Positions 16,580 to 25,186 of a DNA stretch of 64,000 bases are shown here, one piece after another (position 1 is the stretch's first letter; every line of letters starts with the position of its first letter). Source of the stretch: Virgisporangium aurantiacum (lineage in GTDB: Bacteria; Actinomycetota; Actinomycetes; Mycobacteriales; Micromonosporaceae); NCBI RefSeq assembly GCF_016863635.1, contig NZ_BOPG01000064.1, positions 1 to 64,000 on the forward strand, read 5' to 3'. Made by a program: the position numbers and the translations under genes. A model generated the notes under the pieces. The model searched no databases, was not told where the DNA came from, and saw nothing but the letters and a program-made list of their open reading frames with translations.

Positions 16580-19486
16580 CTACGGTGGGGCTCCGGTGGC
16601 GGTGCTCGCGGCTTCGGTGATCGTGGCTTCGGTGATCGCGGCTTCGACGTCCGCGATGCGTGGATCGGCCAGTTGCCGCATCGTCACGAGCGCGGTCTGC
16701 CAGCAGTCGCGGGCCAGGCCCGGGTGTCCGGCGGCGAGCAGTGTGTTGCCCAGGTCGACGAACATGTTGGCTTCCTGGCGCCGGTGTCCCAGCCTCCGCA
16801 TGGTGCCGACCGCCAACCGCAGCGACCGCACCGAACTGGCGTGGCGGCCCGCCGCGGCGTAGGCCCGGCCGAGGTTCTGTTCGTTCCAGGCGCCCAGTTC
16901 GGCGTCGCCCAGGTCCTGGAACAGTTCGGCGGCCCGTCGATGGCAGTCGATGGCGTTCACCGGCTCGTCGGCGGCGAGGTGCGCCATTCCCAGATTGTCG
17001 AGGTTCTGGGCCACGCCCCGGCGGTACCCGGCCTGTTCGCACAGGTACAGCGCGTCGTGGCACAGCCGCTGCGCCCGGACGGGATCGCCGGCACTGGCCT
17101 CGACCAGGCCGAGGTTGCCCAGCACCATCGCCTCGCTCAACTGGTCGCCGAGGTCGCGGAAGCACGCCAACGCCTGCGAGAAGCAGTCCCTGGCCCGGTC
17201 CCAGTCGCGCTGGTCCCAGTACGTGCATCCCAACGAGTTCAGCGTGTACCCCTCGCCGGCCCGGTCGCCCGCCAACCGGGCCGCCCGGCCGGCCGACCGC
17301 AGGAACTCGACGCCCTCGCGCCAGGAGATCCGGCGGTCGAGAAAGGTCGTCATCGCGATCGCCGTGCGCCACGCGTGGCCCGGCGACCCGTGCGTCGCCG
17401 CCCAGTCCACCACCGACCGCAGGCCGTCGTACTCCTGCTCGAACCACGCCATCGCCCGGTTCTGGTCGGCGAACACCGGCGGCGCCGCCGACGGCGTGTA
17501 CGGCGCGACGAACTTCCGCCGGCGACTGGGCATCAGCGCGACGTCGGCGCTGACCGCGGCGTGCAGGTACCAGTCCAGCAGCCGGCGCACCGCCGCCTCG
17601 TTCGCGGGACCGGCACCGGCGCGCTGCGCGCGATCCACGGCGTACAGCCGGATCAGGTCGTGCAGTTCGTAGCGGTCCGGGTGGCGCTGCGCCACCATGT
17701 GCGCCGCCGCCAGTCGGTCCAGCGACCGCTTCGCCTGCCACACCGGGACGTTCGCCAGCGCGGCCGCGGACTCCAACCCGATGTCGTTGGCCGGATGCAG
17801 ACCGAGCCGGTCGAACATCGCGGCGGCGTCGGGGTCCAGGGCGCGGTGGGACCAGGACAGCGCGGCACGCAGGTCCGTGTGCGGATCGCCGTCGCCGGCT
17901 CCGAGGTTGTCCAACCGCGCCTTCCCGTCCCGCAACGCGTGGACCACCTCGGCGAGCGTGCCGGCCCGGTGCGCGCGTTCGGCGACGATCGCCAGCGCCA
18001 GCGGCAGCCCGTCGCAGAGCTCCACCAGCCGCGCCGCGGCGTCCGGTTCGGCGGCCAGCCGCTCGGCGGAGACCGCCACCGACAGGAGGCTGACCGACTC
18101 GTCGACCGGCAACCGGTGCAGCGTCACGCGATGCGCCCCGTCGCGGATCGACAGCCCGCGCAGCTGGCTCCGACTCGTGACGATCGCCAGGCCGTCCGCG
18201 CCCGGCAGCAACGCCCGTACCTGGTCGGCGTCGCGCGCGTTGTCCAGCAGCAGCAACACCCGCCGGCCGGCCAGCGTGGTGCGCAACAGCGCCGCCCGCT
18301 CGTCGACACTCTCCGGAATGAGGTCGCCGGCCACCGACAACCCCCGCAACAACGTGGCCGCCGCGGCCGCCGGGGTGAGCGGTTCGCCGCTGCCGTAGCC
18401 GTTCAGGTTCAGGTAGAGATGCGCGTCCGGGTACCGGCCGGAGACCCGGTGCGCCCAGTGCACCGCGAGGGTCGTCTTTCCCATGCCGGGTGCGCCGTCG
18501 ATGGCCACGATCGTCGTCGGTCGCCCCTCGGCCGCAGTGCCACCCGCAGTGCCACCCGCAGCGCCATCCGCCGGGTCGTCCGTCGGGTCGTCCGCCGGCA
18601 GCAGCGCGTCGAGCGCGGCGAGTTCGGCGGCCCGGCCGCGGAAATGGGCGATGTCGTGCGGCAGCTGCCGGGGGTTCCGGCTCTCCGGCACCGGTACCGC
18701 CGGCGCGTCCTGCAGCACGACGCGTTGCAGCCGCTGCAGCTCGACGCTCGGGTCGATGCCGAGTTCCTCGCTCAACGTCGCGCGCGCCTGCTGGTAGGCA
18801 CCCAGCGCCTCGGCGCGCCGGCCGGCCCGGTGCAGCGCCACGATCAGCCGGCACCACAGCGATTCCCGGGTGGGGTCCTGGTTGATCAGGCCGCGCAGCT
18901 CGGCGATCACCTTGCCCGGCCGCCCGAGCTCCAGCTCCAAGTCGATGCGGCGTTCGGTGGCGGCGAGCCACTCCTCGGTGAGGCCGGGCACGACCTCGCG
19001 CTCCAACCACGCCGACTCGACGCCGGTGAACGGACGGCCGCGCCACAGGCCGAGCGCCGCCTGCAGGAGGCTCAGCTCGTCCGCCGCTGCCGTTGCGGTG
19101 CGGGACTGGTCGACCAGCTCCCGGAACCGGTGCATGTCCACGTTCCGGGCCGGGACGGCGATGCGGTACCCGCCGCCCGAGGTGCTTTCGATCAGCTCGC
19201 GGCCGAGCAGCCGGCGCAGCCGCGCCGCGTACGTCTGTACCGTGCCCCGCACCCGCTCGGGCGCGTGGAACGGCCACAGGCGGTCGGCCAGCGCGTCGAT
19301 CGTCACCGGCCGCCCGGCGGACAGCAGGAGCGAGACCAGCAACGTGCGCTGCTGACCGGACGGCACGACGACGGCCTCCCGGTGCCGGTGCGTGACCTCC
19401 CACGGGCCGAGCACCCGGAACCGGAACTCCTCGCCGGGCTCGCGCTCGGCGGCACGGCGGAGGTCGGCGTCCGGACGAGCCGACAT
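16580..19486 (-). CDS. second SARP-family BTAD / NB-ARC / TPR regulator
   Basis: This 968-residue paralogue of the 12436-15228 product has the same order: winged helix (FRVLGPWEVTHRHREAVVV, QRTLLVSLLLS), activation domain, NB-ARC (DGAPGMGKTTLAVHW; VLLLLDNARDADQV; VTSRSQLRGLSIRDGAHRVTL) and TPRs (GYTLNSLGCTYWDQRDWDRA). The start at 19486 follows GGGAG; a further ATG at 19537 would place the N terminus across a direct-repeat operator and is rejected. The coding region ends in a 15-base tandem repeat (16611-16648) giving a degenerate TEA-rich tail. It is upstream of the MFS gene on the same strand and divergent from a response-regulator gene. It is likely a signal-gated activator of the exporter and possibly of distant biosynthetic genes. 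Confidence 0.93.
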   Translation of the reverse strand: MSARPDADLRRAAEREPGEEFRFRVLGPWEVTHRHREAVVVPSGQQRTLLVSLLLSAGRPVTIDALADRLWPFHAPERVRGTVQTYAARLRRLLGRELIESTSGGGYRIAVPARNVDMHRFRELVDQSRTATAAADELSLLQAALGLWRGRPFTGVESAWLEREVVPGLTEEWLAATERRIDLELELGRPGKVIAELRGLINQDPTRESLWCRLIVALHRAGRRAEALGAYQQARATLSEELGIDPSVELQRLQRVVLQDAPAVPVPESRNPRQLPHDIAHFRGRAAELAALDALLPADDPTDDPADGAAGGTAGGTAAEGRPTTIVAIDGAPGMGKTTLAVHWAHRVSGRYPDAHLYLNLNGYGSGEPLTPAAAAATLLRGLSVAGDLIPESVDERAALLRTTLAGRRVLLLLDNARDADQVRALLPGADGLAIVTSRSQLRGLSIRDGAHRVTLHRLPVDESVSLLSVAVSAERLAAEPDAAARLVELCDGLPLALAIVAERAHRAGTLAEVVHALRDGKARLDNLGAGDGDPHTDLRAALSWSHRALDPDAAAMFDRLGLHPANDIGLESAAALANVPVWQAKRSLDRLAAAHMVAQRHPDRYELHDLIRLYAVDRAQRAGAGPANEAAVRRLLDWYLHAAVSADVALMPSRRRKFVAPYTPSAAPPVFADQNRAMAWFEQEYDGLRSVVDWAATHGSPGHAWRTAIAMTTFLDRRISWREGVEFLRSAGRAARLAGDRAGEGYTLNSLGCTYWDQRDWDRARDCFSQALACFRDLGDQLSEAMVLGNLGLVEASAGDPVRAQRLCHDALYLCEQAGYRRGVAQNLDNLGMAHLAADEPVNAIDCHRRAAELFQDLGDAELGAWNEQNLGRAYAAAGRHASSVRSLRLAVGTMRRLGHRRQEANMFVDLGNTLLAAGHPGLARDCWQTALVTMRQLADPRIADVEAAITEATITEAASTATGAPP

Positions 19487-19536
19487 GGTGTCTCCCGGAG
19501 TCTGCGCGGTGGAACAGAGAAATCCTGCCAGCATCA

Positions 19537-19554
19537 CCTTTCAGGACCCTTTCA
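19537..19554 (-). promoter_or_regulatory. direct heptamer repeat upstream of the second SARP gene
   Basis: CCTTTCA occurs twice with a four-base spacer GGAC, giving the 11-base period on one DNA face that SARP and PhoP/AfsR-type proteins typically bind. It lies 51-68 bases before the SARP start. Autoregulation or control by the paralogous SARP are both plausible. Confidence 0.5.
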
Positions 19555-19690
19555 CCCGTCCGGCAGATGCGGATGTGGTCGGTCGGTGATGACGTTTGTC
19601 ATCGCCCGGTCGGTGAGTCCGGTATCTACGCGGCGGACCCCGGCCGCCGCTACTGTCGCCTGGAGTCGAACCGGGACCCGAGGAGGACAC

Positions 19691-20296
19691 GTGATCAGGG
19701 TGTTGATCGCCGAGGACATGCACATGATCCGCGGTGCCCTGGTCGCGCTCCTCGCGCTGGAGGACGACATGAGCGTGGTGGCCGAACTGGAGCGGGGCGA
19801 CGAGATCGTCGCCGCCGCGCTGCGGACGCGTCCCGACGTCGCCGTGGTCGACATCGACCTGCCGGGCCTGGACGGGCTGACCGCCGCCGAGCGGCTGCAC
19901 GTCGAGTTACCGGAGTGTCGCACGGTGGTGCTGACCGGGCTGAGCCAGCCGGGCAACCTGCTGCGGGCGCTCAAGGCGCACGTGCGGGGGTTCATCGTCA
20001 AGGACGCGCCGGCGCAGACGCTGGCCGACGGCATCCGGCGGGTGCACGGCGGCGAGCGGGTCATCGACCCCGACCTGGTCGCCGCCGCCCTGGAGACCGG
20101 CAGCAGCCCACTGACCGCCCGCGAGGCCGACGTGCTGCGCGCCGCCGAGAGCGGCCTGCCCACCGAGAAGATCGCCAGCAGCCTGGCGCTGTCGCCGGCC
20201 ACGGTGCGCAACTACCTGTCGAACGCGATCAGCAAGGTCGGCGCCAACAACCGCATCGACGCGATCAGGATCTCCCGCAATGCCGGCTGGCTCTGA
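19691..20296 (+). CDS. LuxR/NarL-family response regulator (contains a TTA codon)
   Basis: The 201-residue regulator has a receiver domain with acidic residues IAEDMHM, phosphoacceptor Asp54 in VVDIDLPGLDG, Thr in VVLTGLS and Lys in FIVKDAP. A LuxR helix-turn-helix follows (LTAREADVLRAAESGLPTEKIASSLALSPATVRNYLSNAISKVG). The GTG at 19691 is set by AGGAGG six bases upstream. Codon 73 is TTA (19907-19909), a leucine codon almost unused in such genomes; in Streptomyces this ties translation to the bldA tRNA. Two histidine-kinase-like genes follow, so this is the regulator of a DesKR-type two-component set. Regulated genes are unknown; the DHFR/exporter pair downstream is a candidate. Confidence 0.92.
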   Translation: MIRVLIAEDMHMIRGALVALLALEDDMSVVAELERGDEIVAAALRTRPDVAVVDIDLPGLDGLTAAERLHVELPECRTVVLTGLSQPGNLLRALKAHVRGFIVKDAPAQTLADGIRRVHGGERVIDPDLVAAALETGSSPLTAREADVLRAAESGLPTEKIASSLALSPATVRNYLSNAISKVGANNRIDAIRISRNAGWL

Positions 20297-20438
20297 CACC
20301 GCGCTGCGCGCCCGTCCGCTGCCGGACGTGGCGGTGGCCACCGCGCCGCCGGGTACCGTGACCGGCCGGGATCCGGCCGGGGATCGCCACCCGGCCCGGC
20401 TAGCCTGGGCTCCCGACACTCGCGGCCGGAGGTGCACA

Positions 20439-21407
20439 CTGACCGCTCCAGGTCACTCCGACCGGATGATCCGGCTGGCCACCGCCGCGCCCATCGCGGT
20501 GCTGGCGGCCGGCCTCGGCGTCCAACTGGTGCTGACGCCGGTGTACAACAGCGACCTCACGAACACGCTGACGACGCTGGTCCTCATGAGCTGCTACCTG
20601 CCGATGTGCGGGTATCTCGTGTGGAGCGCCGCGCACCTGCGGCGCCCCCGCCACGGCGGATGGATCCTGGCCGCCATGACCGTGATCATCGCGGCCGGTG
20701 TTCCGCTCGTCGGCAGCGAGTGGCAGCTGGCCTTCGCGCACCTGCTGGTGTCGACGATGATCGTGCTGCCCCGGCCGTGGTCGATCGTGGCCGGCGGCGT
20801 GCTCCTGGCCGCGCTCGTACCGGTGGACCTGCTGGTCAACCCGAGGCCGAACCCGATCTGGACCGACCTCGTCGTGGTGCAGCGGACCGCGGCGGTCCTC
20901 GTGCCGACCTGGTTCGCCGGTGCGCTCCGGGCGCTGCGGGCGGCCCGGGAGGACCTCGCCGGCCGGGCCGTGCTCCGGGAGCGGGTCCGCATCGACGGCG
21001 AGCTCGCGCGGACGGTCGGTGACTCGCTGGACACGATCGCCCGCCGGGGCGAGGCGACCGCGGCCCTGGCCGGCACCGATCCCGAGGCCGCCCGGCGCGA
21101 GCTGCGGGCGCTGGTCGACGGCTCGCGCCGCACGCTGGCCGCCGCCCGTCGCCTGGTCCGCTCGTACCAGCGGGTGCCGTTGCGCGCCGAGCTCGACACG
21201 GCGCTGGACCTGCTGGCGGCGGCGGGCGTGCCGGCCCGGCTCGTGCTGCCCGCCGGCGACCTGCCGCAGTACGCGGACAACGAGGTGCGGGAGGCGTTGC
21301 GCGCCGCGGTCGACCGCCTGCTGCGCGACGGGTCCACGGGTACCCCGGTGATCACCCTCGGTGCGCCCGACGGCCGTCTCCGCCTGACCGTGGAGGACCC
21401 GGCGTGA
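20439..21407 (+). CDS. degenerate membrane histidine-kinase-like protein without phosphoacceptor His
   Basis: The membrane N terminus carries about 4-6 spans. It is followed by a HisKA_3-like helix reading RVRIDGELARTVGDSLDTIA where active kinases have R-x-LHD, so the histidine is lost. The ATPase part is also cut: it keeps EVREALRAAVDRLL (an N-box remnant without Asn) and then ends, with no G-box. It cannot act as a kinase and may dimerise with and tune the next protein. The start is uncertain. A CTG at 20439 has GGAGG six bases upstream and a -10 candidate TAGCCT at 20401-20406; ATG 20466 lacks a ribosome site, and ATG 20280 would lie inside the previous gene. The stop overlaps the next start as GTGA. 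Confidence 0.75.
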   Translation: MTAPGHSDRMIRLATAAPIAVLAAGLGVQLVLTPVYNSDLTNTLTTLVLMSCYLPMCGYLVWSAAHLRRPRHGGWILAAMTVIIAAGVPLVGSEWQLAFAHLLVSTMIVLPRPWSIVAGGVLLAALVPVDLLVNPRPNPIWTDLVVVQRTAAVLVPTWFAGALRALRAAREDLAGRAVLRERVRIDGELARTVGDSLDTIARRGEATAALAGTDPEAARRELRALVDGSRRTLAAARRLVRSYQRVPLRAELDTALDLLAAAGVPARLVLPAGDLPQYADNEVREALRAAVDRLLRDGSTGTPVITLGAPDGRLRLTVEDPA

Positions 21408-22570
21408 CCGGCCCTCGCCAGCCGCAGGGCATCATGCGGGCGGCGCCCTGGCTGCTCGTGGCGATGCATCTCGCGCTGCTGGTCATGTCGCCGATCCTGG
21501 TCGCGACGAACGCCAACCGGCAGCACACCGCGAACCAGGTCGGGTTCGCGATGGTCGCCGGCACCGTGCTCGCCGTGGTGCACCTGCGGCACGTCCGCGC
21601 CGCGGTCGGCGACCGGCGGCCGGTGGGGTGGCAGTGGACGCTGGCACTGCAGACGGTTCTCGTCTACGCCCCGGTGGCCTGGCTGGGGCCGGACTGGCTG
21701 AGCCCGTCCATGCCGCTCACGGCGTCGATGATGCTGCTGCTCCCGCGCCCGTGGGGCCTGCCCGTCGGGTTCACCACGTTCTATCTGGCCAGCGGCGTCA
21801 CGTACTGGCTGCTGTTGTACGGCGCGGCCTCCGCCCGGGACACGGTGCTGCTGCTGGTGTACTTCGCGATCACCTGGGCGGTCTTCTCGTTCGTCCTCTA
21901 CGGCACCGTCCGCCTCGTCCGGCTGGTCAACGAGCTGTACCGCACCCGGGCCGAGCTCGCCGAGCTGGCCGTCGACGAGGAGCGGGTGCGCGTCTCCCGG
22001 GATCTGCACGACCTGCTCGGCCAGAGCCTGTCCGCGATCTCCCTGAAGGGTGACCTGGCCGCGCGGCTCCTGCCGCTGGACCCCGCCAAGGCGCGACACG
22101 AGATCACCAGCCTCACCGAGCTCGCCCGCTCGACGCTGCGCGACGTCCGGGCCGTCACCCGCGACGAGCACCGGGTGACGCTCGGGGAGGAGATCGCTGC
22201 CGCGCAGGGGCTGCTGATCGCCGCGGGGGTCGACACCCGCGTCGAGACCCCCGGCGCCGGCCTCGACCTGTCCGGGGACGCCCAGCAGGTGCTCGCCTGG
22301 GCGGTCCGCGAGGGCACCACCAACCTGCTCCGCCACAGCGACGCCACGACCTGCACGATCGTCCTCACCCGGAGCAACGGCACGACGTCCCTGGACATCC
22401 ACAACGACGGCGCACGGCGCGACGGGCTCGGCGACGGCTCCGGACTCGCCGGCATCGAGGACCGGGCGGCCGCCGCCGGCGGGTGGGCCCGGGGCGAGCT
22501 GACCGGCGACGGCGGCTTCCACCTCCGCGTCGAACTGCCCGAAACAACCGCCCTCGTCGACCGCACGTAA
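21404..22570 (+). CDS. sensor histidine kinase, NarL/DesK class
   Basis: This 388-residue kinase has about five to six N-terminal membrane spans without a large extracellular domain. The dimerisation/phosphoacceptor helix VRVSRDLHDLLGQSLSAI (His near residue 205) and HATPase motifs WAVREGTTNLLRHS (N-box) and GDGSGLAGIEDRAAAAGG (G-box) follow. All elements for autophosphorylation are present, unlike in the preceding paralogue, with which it overlaps by four bases. The likely partner is the response regulator two genes upstream. Lacking a periplasmic sensor loop, it probably senses membrane state or a lipophilic ligand, as DesK-class kinases do. Confidence 0.92.
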   Translation: MTGPRQPQGIMRAAPWLLVAMHLALLVMSPILVATNANRQHTANQVGFAMVAGTVLAVVHLRHVRAAVGDRRPVGWQWTLALQTVLVYAPVAWLGPDWLSPSMPLTASMMLLLPRPWGLPVGFTTFYLASGVTYWLLLYGAASARDTVLLLVYFAITWAVFSFVLYGTVRLVRLVNELYRTRAELAELAVDEERVRVSRDLHDLLGQSLSAISLKGDLAARLLPLDPAKARHEITSLTELARSTLRDVRAVTRDEHRVTLGEEIAAAQGLLIAAGVDTRVETPGAGLDLSGDAQQVLAWAVREGTTNLLRHSDATTCTIVLTRSNGTTSLDIHNDGARRDGLGDGSGLAGIEDRAAAAGGWARGELTGDGGFHLRVELPETTALVDRT

Positions 22571-22575
22571 ACCGC

Positions 22576-22606
22576 GGAAAGTTTTCCGGCCGCGATGTCG
22601 AGACAT
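22576..22606. promoter_or_regulatory. two short dyads before the DHFR-like/exporter operon
   Basis: GGAAA-GT-TTTCC (22576-22587) and ATGTC-GA-GACAT (22595-22606) are perfect short inverted repeats in the 82 bases between the kinase gene and the next operon. The second lies where an operator close to a transcription start would be. The first could be a small terminator stem or a second operator. Confidence 0.35.
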
Positions 22607-22652
22607 GGGGGTCCGCTCCGACCTGCCTGTGACCACGAAGAAGGAGAGCATC

Positions 22653-23216
22653 ATGAGCAAGATCATCTACTGGGTGCACACGTCGGTGGACGGGTTCATC
22701 GACGGGCCCAACGGGGAGTTCGACTGGCCCGTGATGGGTCCCGAGCTGTCCGCGTACTCGGAAGGGCTGGACAAGGGCGTCGACACGCTGCTGTTCGGCC
22801 GCCCGGTGTGGCAGATGATGGTGGGCTTCTGGCCGAACGCGGAGTCCATGTCGGACGATCCGCACGTCGCCGCGTTCGCGCCGTTCTGGCGGGCCACGCC
22901 GAAGATCGTCTTCTCGCGCACGTACGAGGGTGACGAGTGGACCAGCCGCGTCATCGGCGCCGATCTCGCCGACGAGGTCGCCGCGCTCAAGGCCCGGCCG
23001 GGCGCCGGTGACATGCTGCTCACCGGCGGCGCGGCGCTGGCGGCATCGCTGACCGAGCTGGGTCTCATCGACGAGTACCACATCGCGGTCCACCCGGTGG
23101 TGCTCGGCGGCGGGCGGCAGCTCTTCGCCCGGCCGGACCACCGCCACAACCTGCGGCTCGTCGACTCGCGGACGCTCGACGGGCAGGTCCTGGTGTCGCA
23201 CTACCGGCTCGGCTGA
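22653..23216 (+). CDS. dihydrofolate reductase / RibD C-terminal family protein
   Basis: This 187-residue protein has the DHFR-like fold used by RibD C-terminal reductases: IIYWVHTSVDGFIDGPNGEFDW at the start, DTLLFGRPVWQMM, then GDMLLTGGAALAASLTELGLIDEYHI and HPVVLGGGRQLF at the end. Members are NADPH-dependent reductases of mostly unknown substrate, common in actinobacteria. The ATG at 22653 follows AAGGAGAG. One base separates its stop from the DHA2 exporter, so they form an operon. It follows the two-component genes and may be their target. Confidence 0.9.
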   Translation: MSKIIYWVHTSVDGFIDGPNGEFDWPVMGPELSAYSEGLDKGVDTLLFGRPVWQMMVGFWPNAESMSDDPHVAAFAPFWRATPKIVFSRTYEGDEWTSRVIGADLADEVAALKARPGAGDMLLTGGAALAASLTELGLIDEYHIAVHPVVLGGGRQLFARPDHRHNLRLVDSRTLDGQVLVSHYRLG

Positions 23217-23217
23217 G

Positions 23218-24696
23218 ATGACGACCACCTCGATACCCGGCCCGACCCGGAGTCCCCAGCTCGCGCTGGCGCTGCTGTCCCTGCCGTCGCTGCTGATCGC
23301 GATCGACATCAGCGTGCTCGGCGTCGCCCTGCCCAGGATGGCGGCCGACCTGCGCCCGTCGCCGACCGAACTGCTCTGGATGAACGACATCTACGGGTTC
23401 ATGGTCGGCGGCACGATGATCACGATGGGCGCGGTCGGTGACCGGATCGGCCGGCGCCGGCTGATCGTCATCTGCGCGGCGGTCTTCGCGGTCGCCTCGG
23501 CCGCCGCGGCGTTCTCGACCGGACCGTGGATGGTCATCGTGACCCGGGCCGTCATGGGCATCGCCGGCGCGGCGATCATGCCCGCCTCGATGGCGCTGAT
23601 CGGCCGGCTCTTCCCGGACCCGAGGCGCAGCGTCTCCGCGATGGGCGCGTACATGACCTGCTTTCTGGTCGGGATGGCCGTCGCGCCGCTGGTCGGCGGC
23701 GTGATGATCGAGTACTGGTGGTGGGGCTCGGTGTTCCTGCTCGGCGTCCCGGTGATGCTGCTGACCCTGGTGGCGGCGCCGCGGCTGCTGCCGGAGTTCC
23801 GGACCCCGGACGCGGGGCGGCTGGACCTGCCGAGCGCCGCCCTGTGCCTGTCCTCGATCCTGCTGGTCGTGGCCGCGCTCAAGATGATCGTGAGCAGCGG
23901 CTGGTCGTGGCAGCCGGTCGTCGCCGCGGTGGTCGGCGTCGGGCTGGGCGCGGTGTTCGTCCGCCGTCAGCACACGCTCGACGACCCGCTGGTCGACCTG
24001 TCGCTGCTGCGCCGGCCCGGCGCCGCCCGGGTGATGTGGGTGCTCTTCCTGACCGCGCTGCTCATGGGCGGCACCTCGATCTTCTGGGCCTTCTACCTGC
24101 AGTCCGCGCAGGAGCTGTCGCCGCTGCGGGCGGCGCTGTGGCTGGTGCCGTCGACGATCGCGATGATCGTGGCGTCGAACCTCGGCCCGTGGCTCGGCCG
24201 CCACGTCCCGCCGTCGCGGGTCGTCCTCGGCGGCCTGCTGATGATGGCCGCCGGCTTCCTGTCGTACGCGCTAATCCCGGCGGGCCGGTCCGGGATCCTG
24301 GCGGTCGTCTGCGGTGCCGTGCTGGCCACGGCCGGGGTGGGAGCGGCGTTCCCGTTCCTGATGAACGACCTCATCTCCCACGCGCCGCAGGAACGGGCCG
24401 GCTCGGCGGCCTCCCTGGCCCAGACGGCCAACGAGATCGGTATCGCCATGGGGCTGGTCGTGCTCGGCAGCATCGGCACCGTCGTCTACCGCTCGCGGCT
24501 GACCGCGAGCACCGGCCACGCCGACGGCTCGTGGGTCGACGGTTTCCGCGCGGCCGGCACCCGGCACGACGCCGCCCTCCTGCACCACGTCCAGGACGCC
24601 TTCACGTCGGGCTTCCGCGTGGTCGGGGTCTTCGGCGTGGCGGTGATGGTGGTGGTTCTGGCGCTGCACCTGGCGCGCTCCCGGCCGGCGGCCTGA
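23218..24696 (+). CDS. DHA2-family (14-helix) MFS drug exporter
   Basis: The 492-residue transporter has about 14 spans and the EmrB/QacA pattern: LPSLLIAIDISVLGVALPRMAADL with an acidic residue in helix 1, LLWMNDIYGFMVGGTMITMG, GDRIGRRRLIV loop, and ARAVMGIAGAAIMPASMALI-like motif C in helix 5. DHA2 members export drugs and antibiotics by proton antiport. It follows the DHFR-like gene after one base, so translation is coupled. The C terminus is a short Arg-containing tail. Confidence 0.92.
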   Translation: MTTTSIPGPTRSPQLALALLSLPSLLIAIDISVLGVALPRMAADLRPSPTELLWMNDIYGFMVGGTMITMGAVGDRIGRRRLIVICAAVFAVASAAAAFSTGPWMVIVTRAVMGIAGAAIMPASMALIGRLFPDPRRSVSAMGAYMTCFLVGMAVAPLVGGVMIEYWWWGSVFLLGVPVMLLTLVAAPRLLPEFRTPDAGRLDLPSAALCLSSILLVVAALKMIVSSGWSWQPVVAAVVGVGLGAVFVRRQHTLDDPLVDLSLLRRPGAARVMWVLFLTALLMGGTSIFWAFYLQSAQELSPLRAALWLVPSTIAMIVASNLGPWLGRHVPPSRVVLGGLLMMAAGFLSYALIPAGRSGILAVVCGAVLATAGVGAAFPFLMNDLISHAPQERAGSAASLAQTANEIGIAMGLVVLGSIGTVVYRSRLTASTGHADGSWVDGFRAAGTRHDAALLHHVQDAFTSGFRVVGVFGVAVMVVVLALHLARSRPAA

Positions 24697-24734
24697 CCAG
24701 GCATGCGAGGTGAGAGCGAAATCCAAAATTGGAG

Positions 24735-24982
24735 CTGATCGCCGGCGGCCCGGCCCGCCGCGCCAGGTTGGCCAGGCTGGCCGCGCCGTCACGCAGTCCT
24801 TCCACCGCCTCCGGCCAGTCGGCGACGGCCAGTTCCTCGATGCCGGCCCACCGCGTGGCGAGTTCCGGCAGTCGCGCATTGTCGACACCGGCCAGCGCGT
24901 CTCGCCACGCAAGGCCGCCGCCCGAGATGTCGGTGTCCCACTCCACGTCGAGGATCATGGCCACCAGCTTGCCGAGCCCGAG
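24735..24982 (-). pseudogene. truncated remnant of an unrecognised gene
   Basis: About 80 codons read in one minus-strand frame with strong G/C third-position bias: LVAMILDVEWDT, LPELATRWAGIEELAVADW, PEAVEGLRDGAASLANLARR. There is no start with a ribosome site. The 5' end is cut 11 bases from a long hairpin, and third-position bias is lost around ISSNFGFRS without a stop; the open frame then merely runs antisense through the end of the exporter gene. An ATG at 24958 could start a 118-residue protein. I do not recognise the family. A decayed fragment left by rearrangement fits better than a live gene. Confidence 0.4.
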
Positions 24983-24993
24983 CGGCACCACAA

Positions 24994-25048
24994 CAACGTG
25001 GGTGATTTTCCGTGCTCCAGCATGGAAAATCACCCACGTTGACGTGGG
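24994..25048. repeat. long near-perfect hairpin with overlapping second dyad
   Basis: Arms of 23 bases (24994-25016 and 25019-25041, starting CAACGTGGGTGATTTTCC) are inverted with one mismatch that would be a G-U pair in RNA, around a two-base centre. A second dyad CCCACGT-TG-ACGTGGG (25033-25048) uses the right arm again, so the two folds exclude each other. It sits in the roughly 490-base interval between the exporter and the propeller gene, otherwise holding only the remnant; I see nothing else there except the ribosome site for the next gene. Candidates are a bidirectional terminator, a REP-like element or an attenuator. Confidence 0.7.
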
Positions 25049-25186
25049 ACACCCCGGCCGGCACGTGGACAACTGTCGGATGCGTGCTGTCAGGGTGTGG
25101 AGCCGCACGGATGTCATAGGGTCCGGGGGACGGATTAACCGGCGTCCATCGCTTGCACCTCGACGCACTTCCAGCGGGAGGCTGTC

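Noticed and set aside
16577..19690. Very long plus-strand open frame running into the response-regulator gene
   Set aside because: It is antisense to the second SARP, is low-complexity Arg/Gly/Pro/Ala-rich and has no domain; only the part from 19691 is a gene.
24994..25048. Insertion-sequence end
   Set aside because: No transposase, no second terminal repeat and no target duplication were found.
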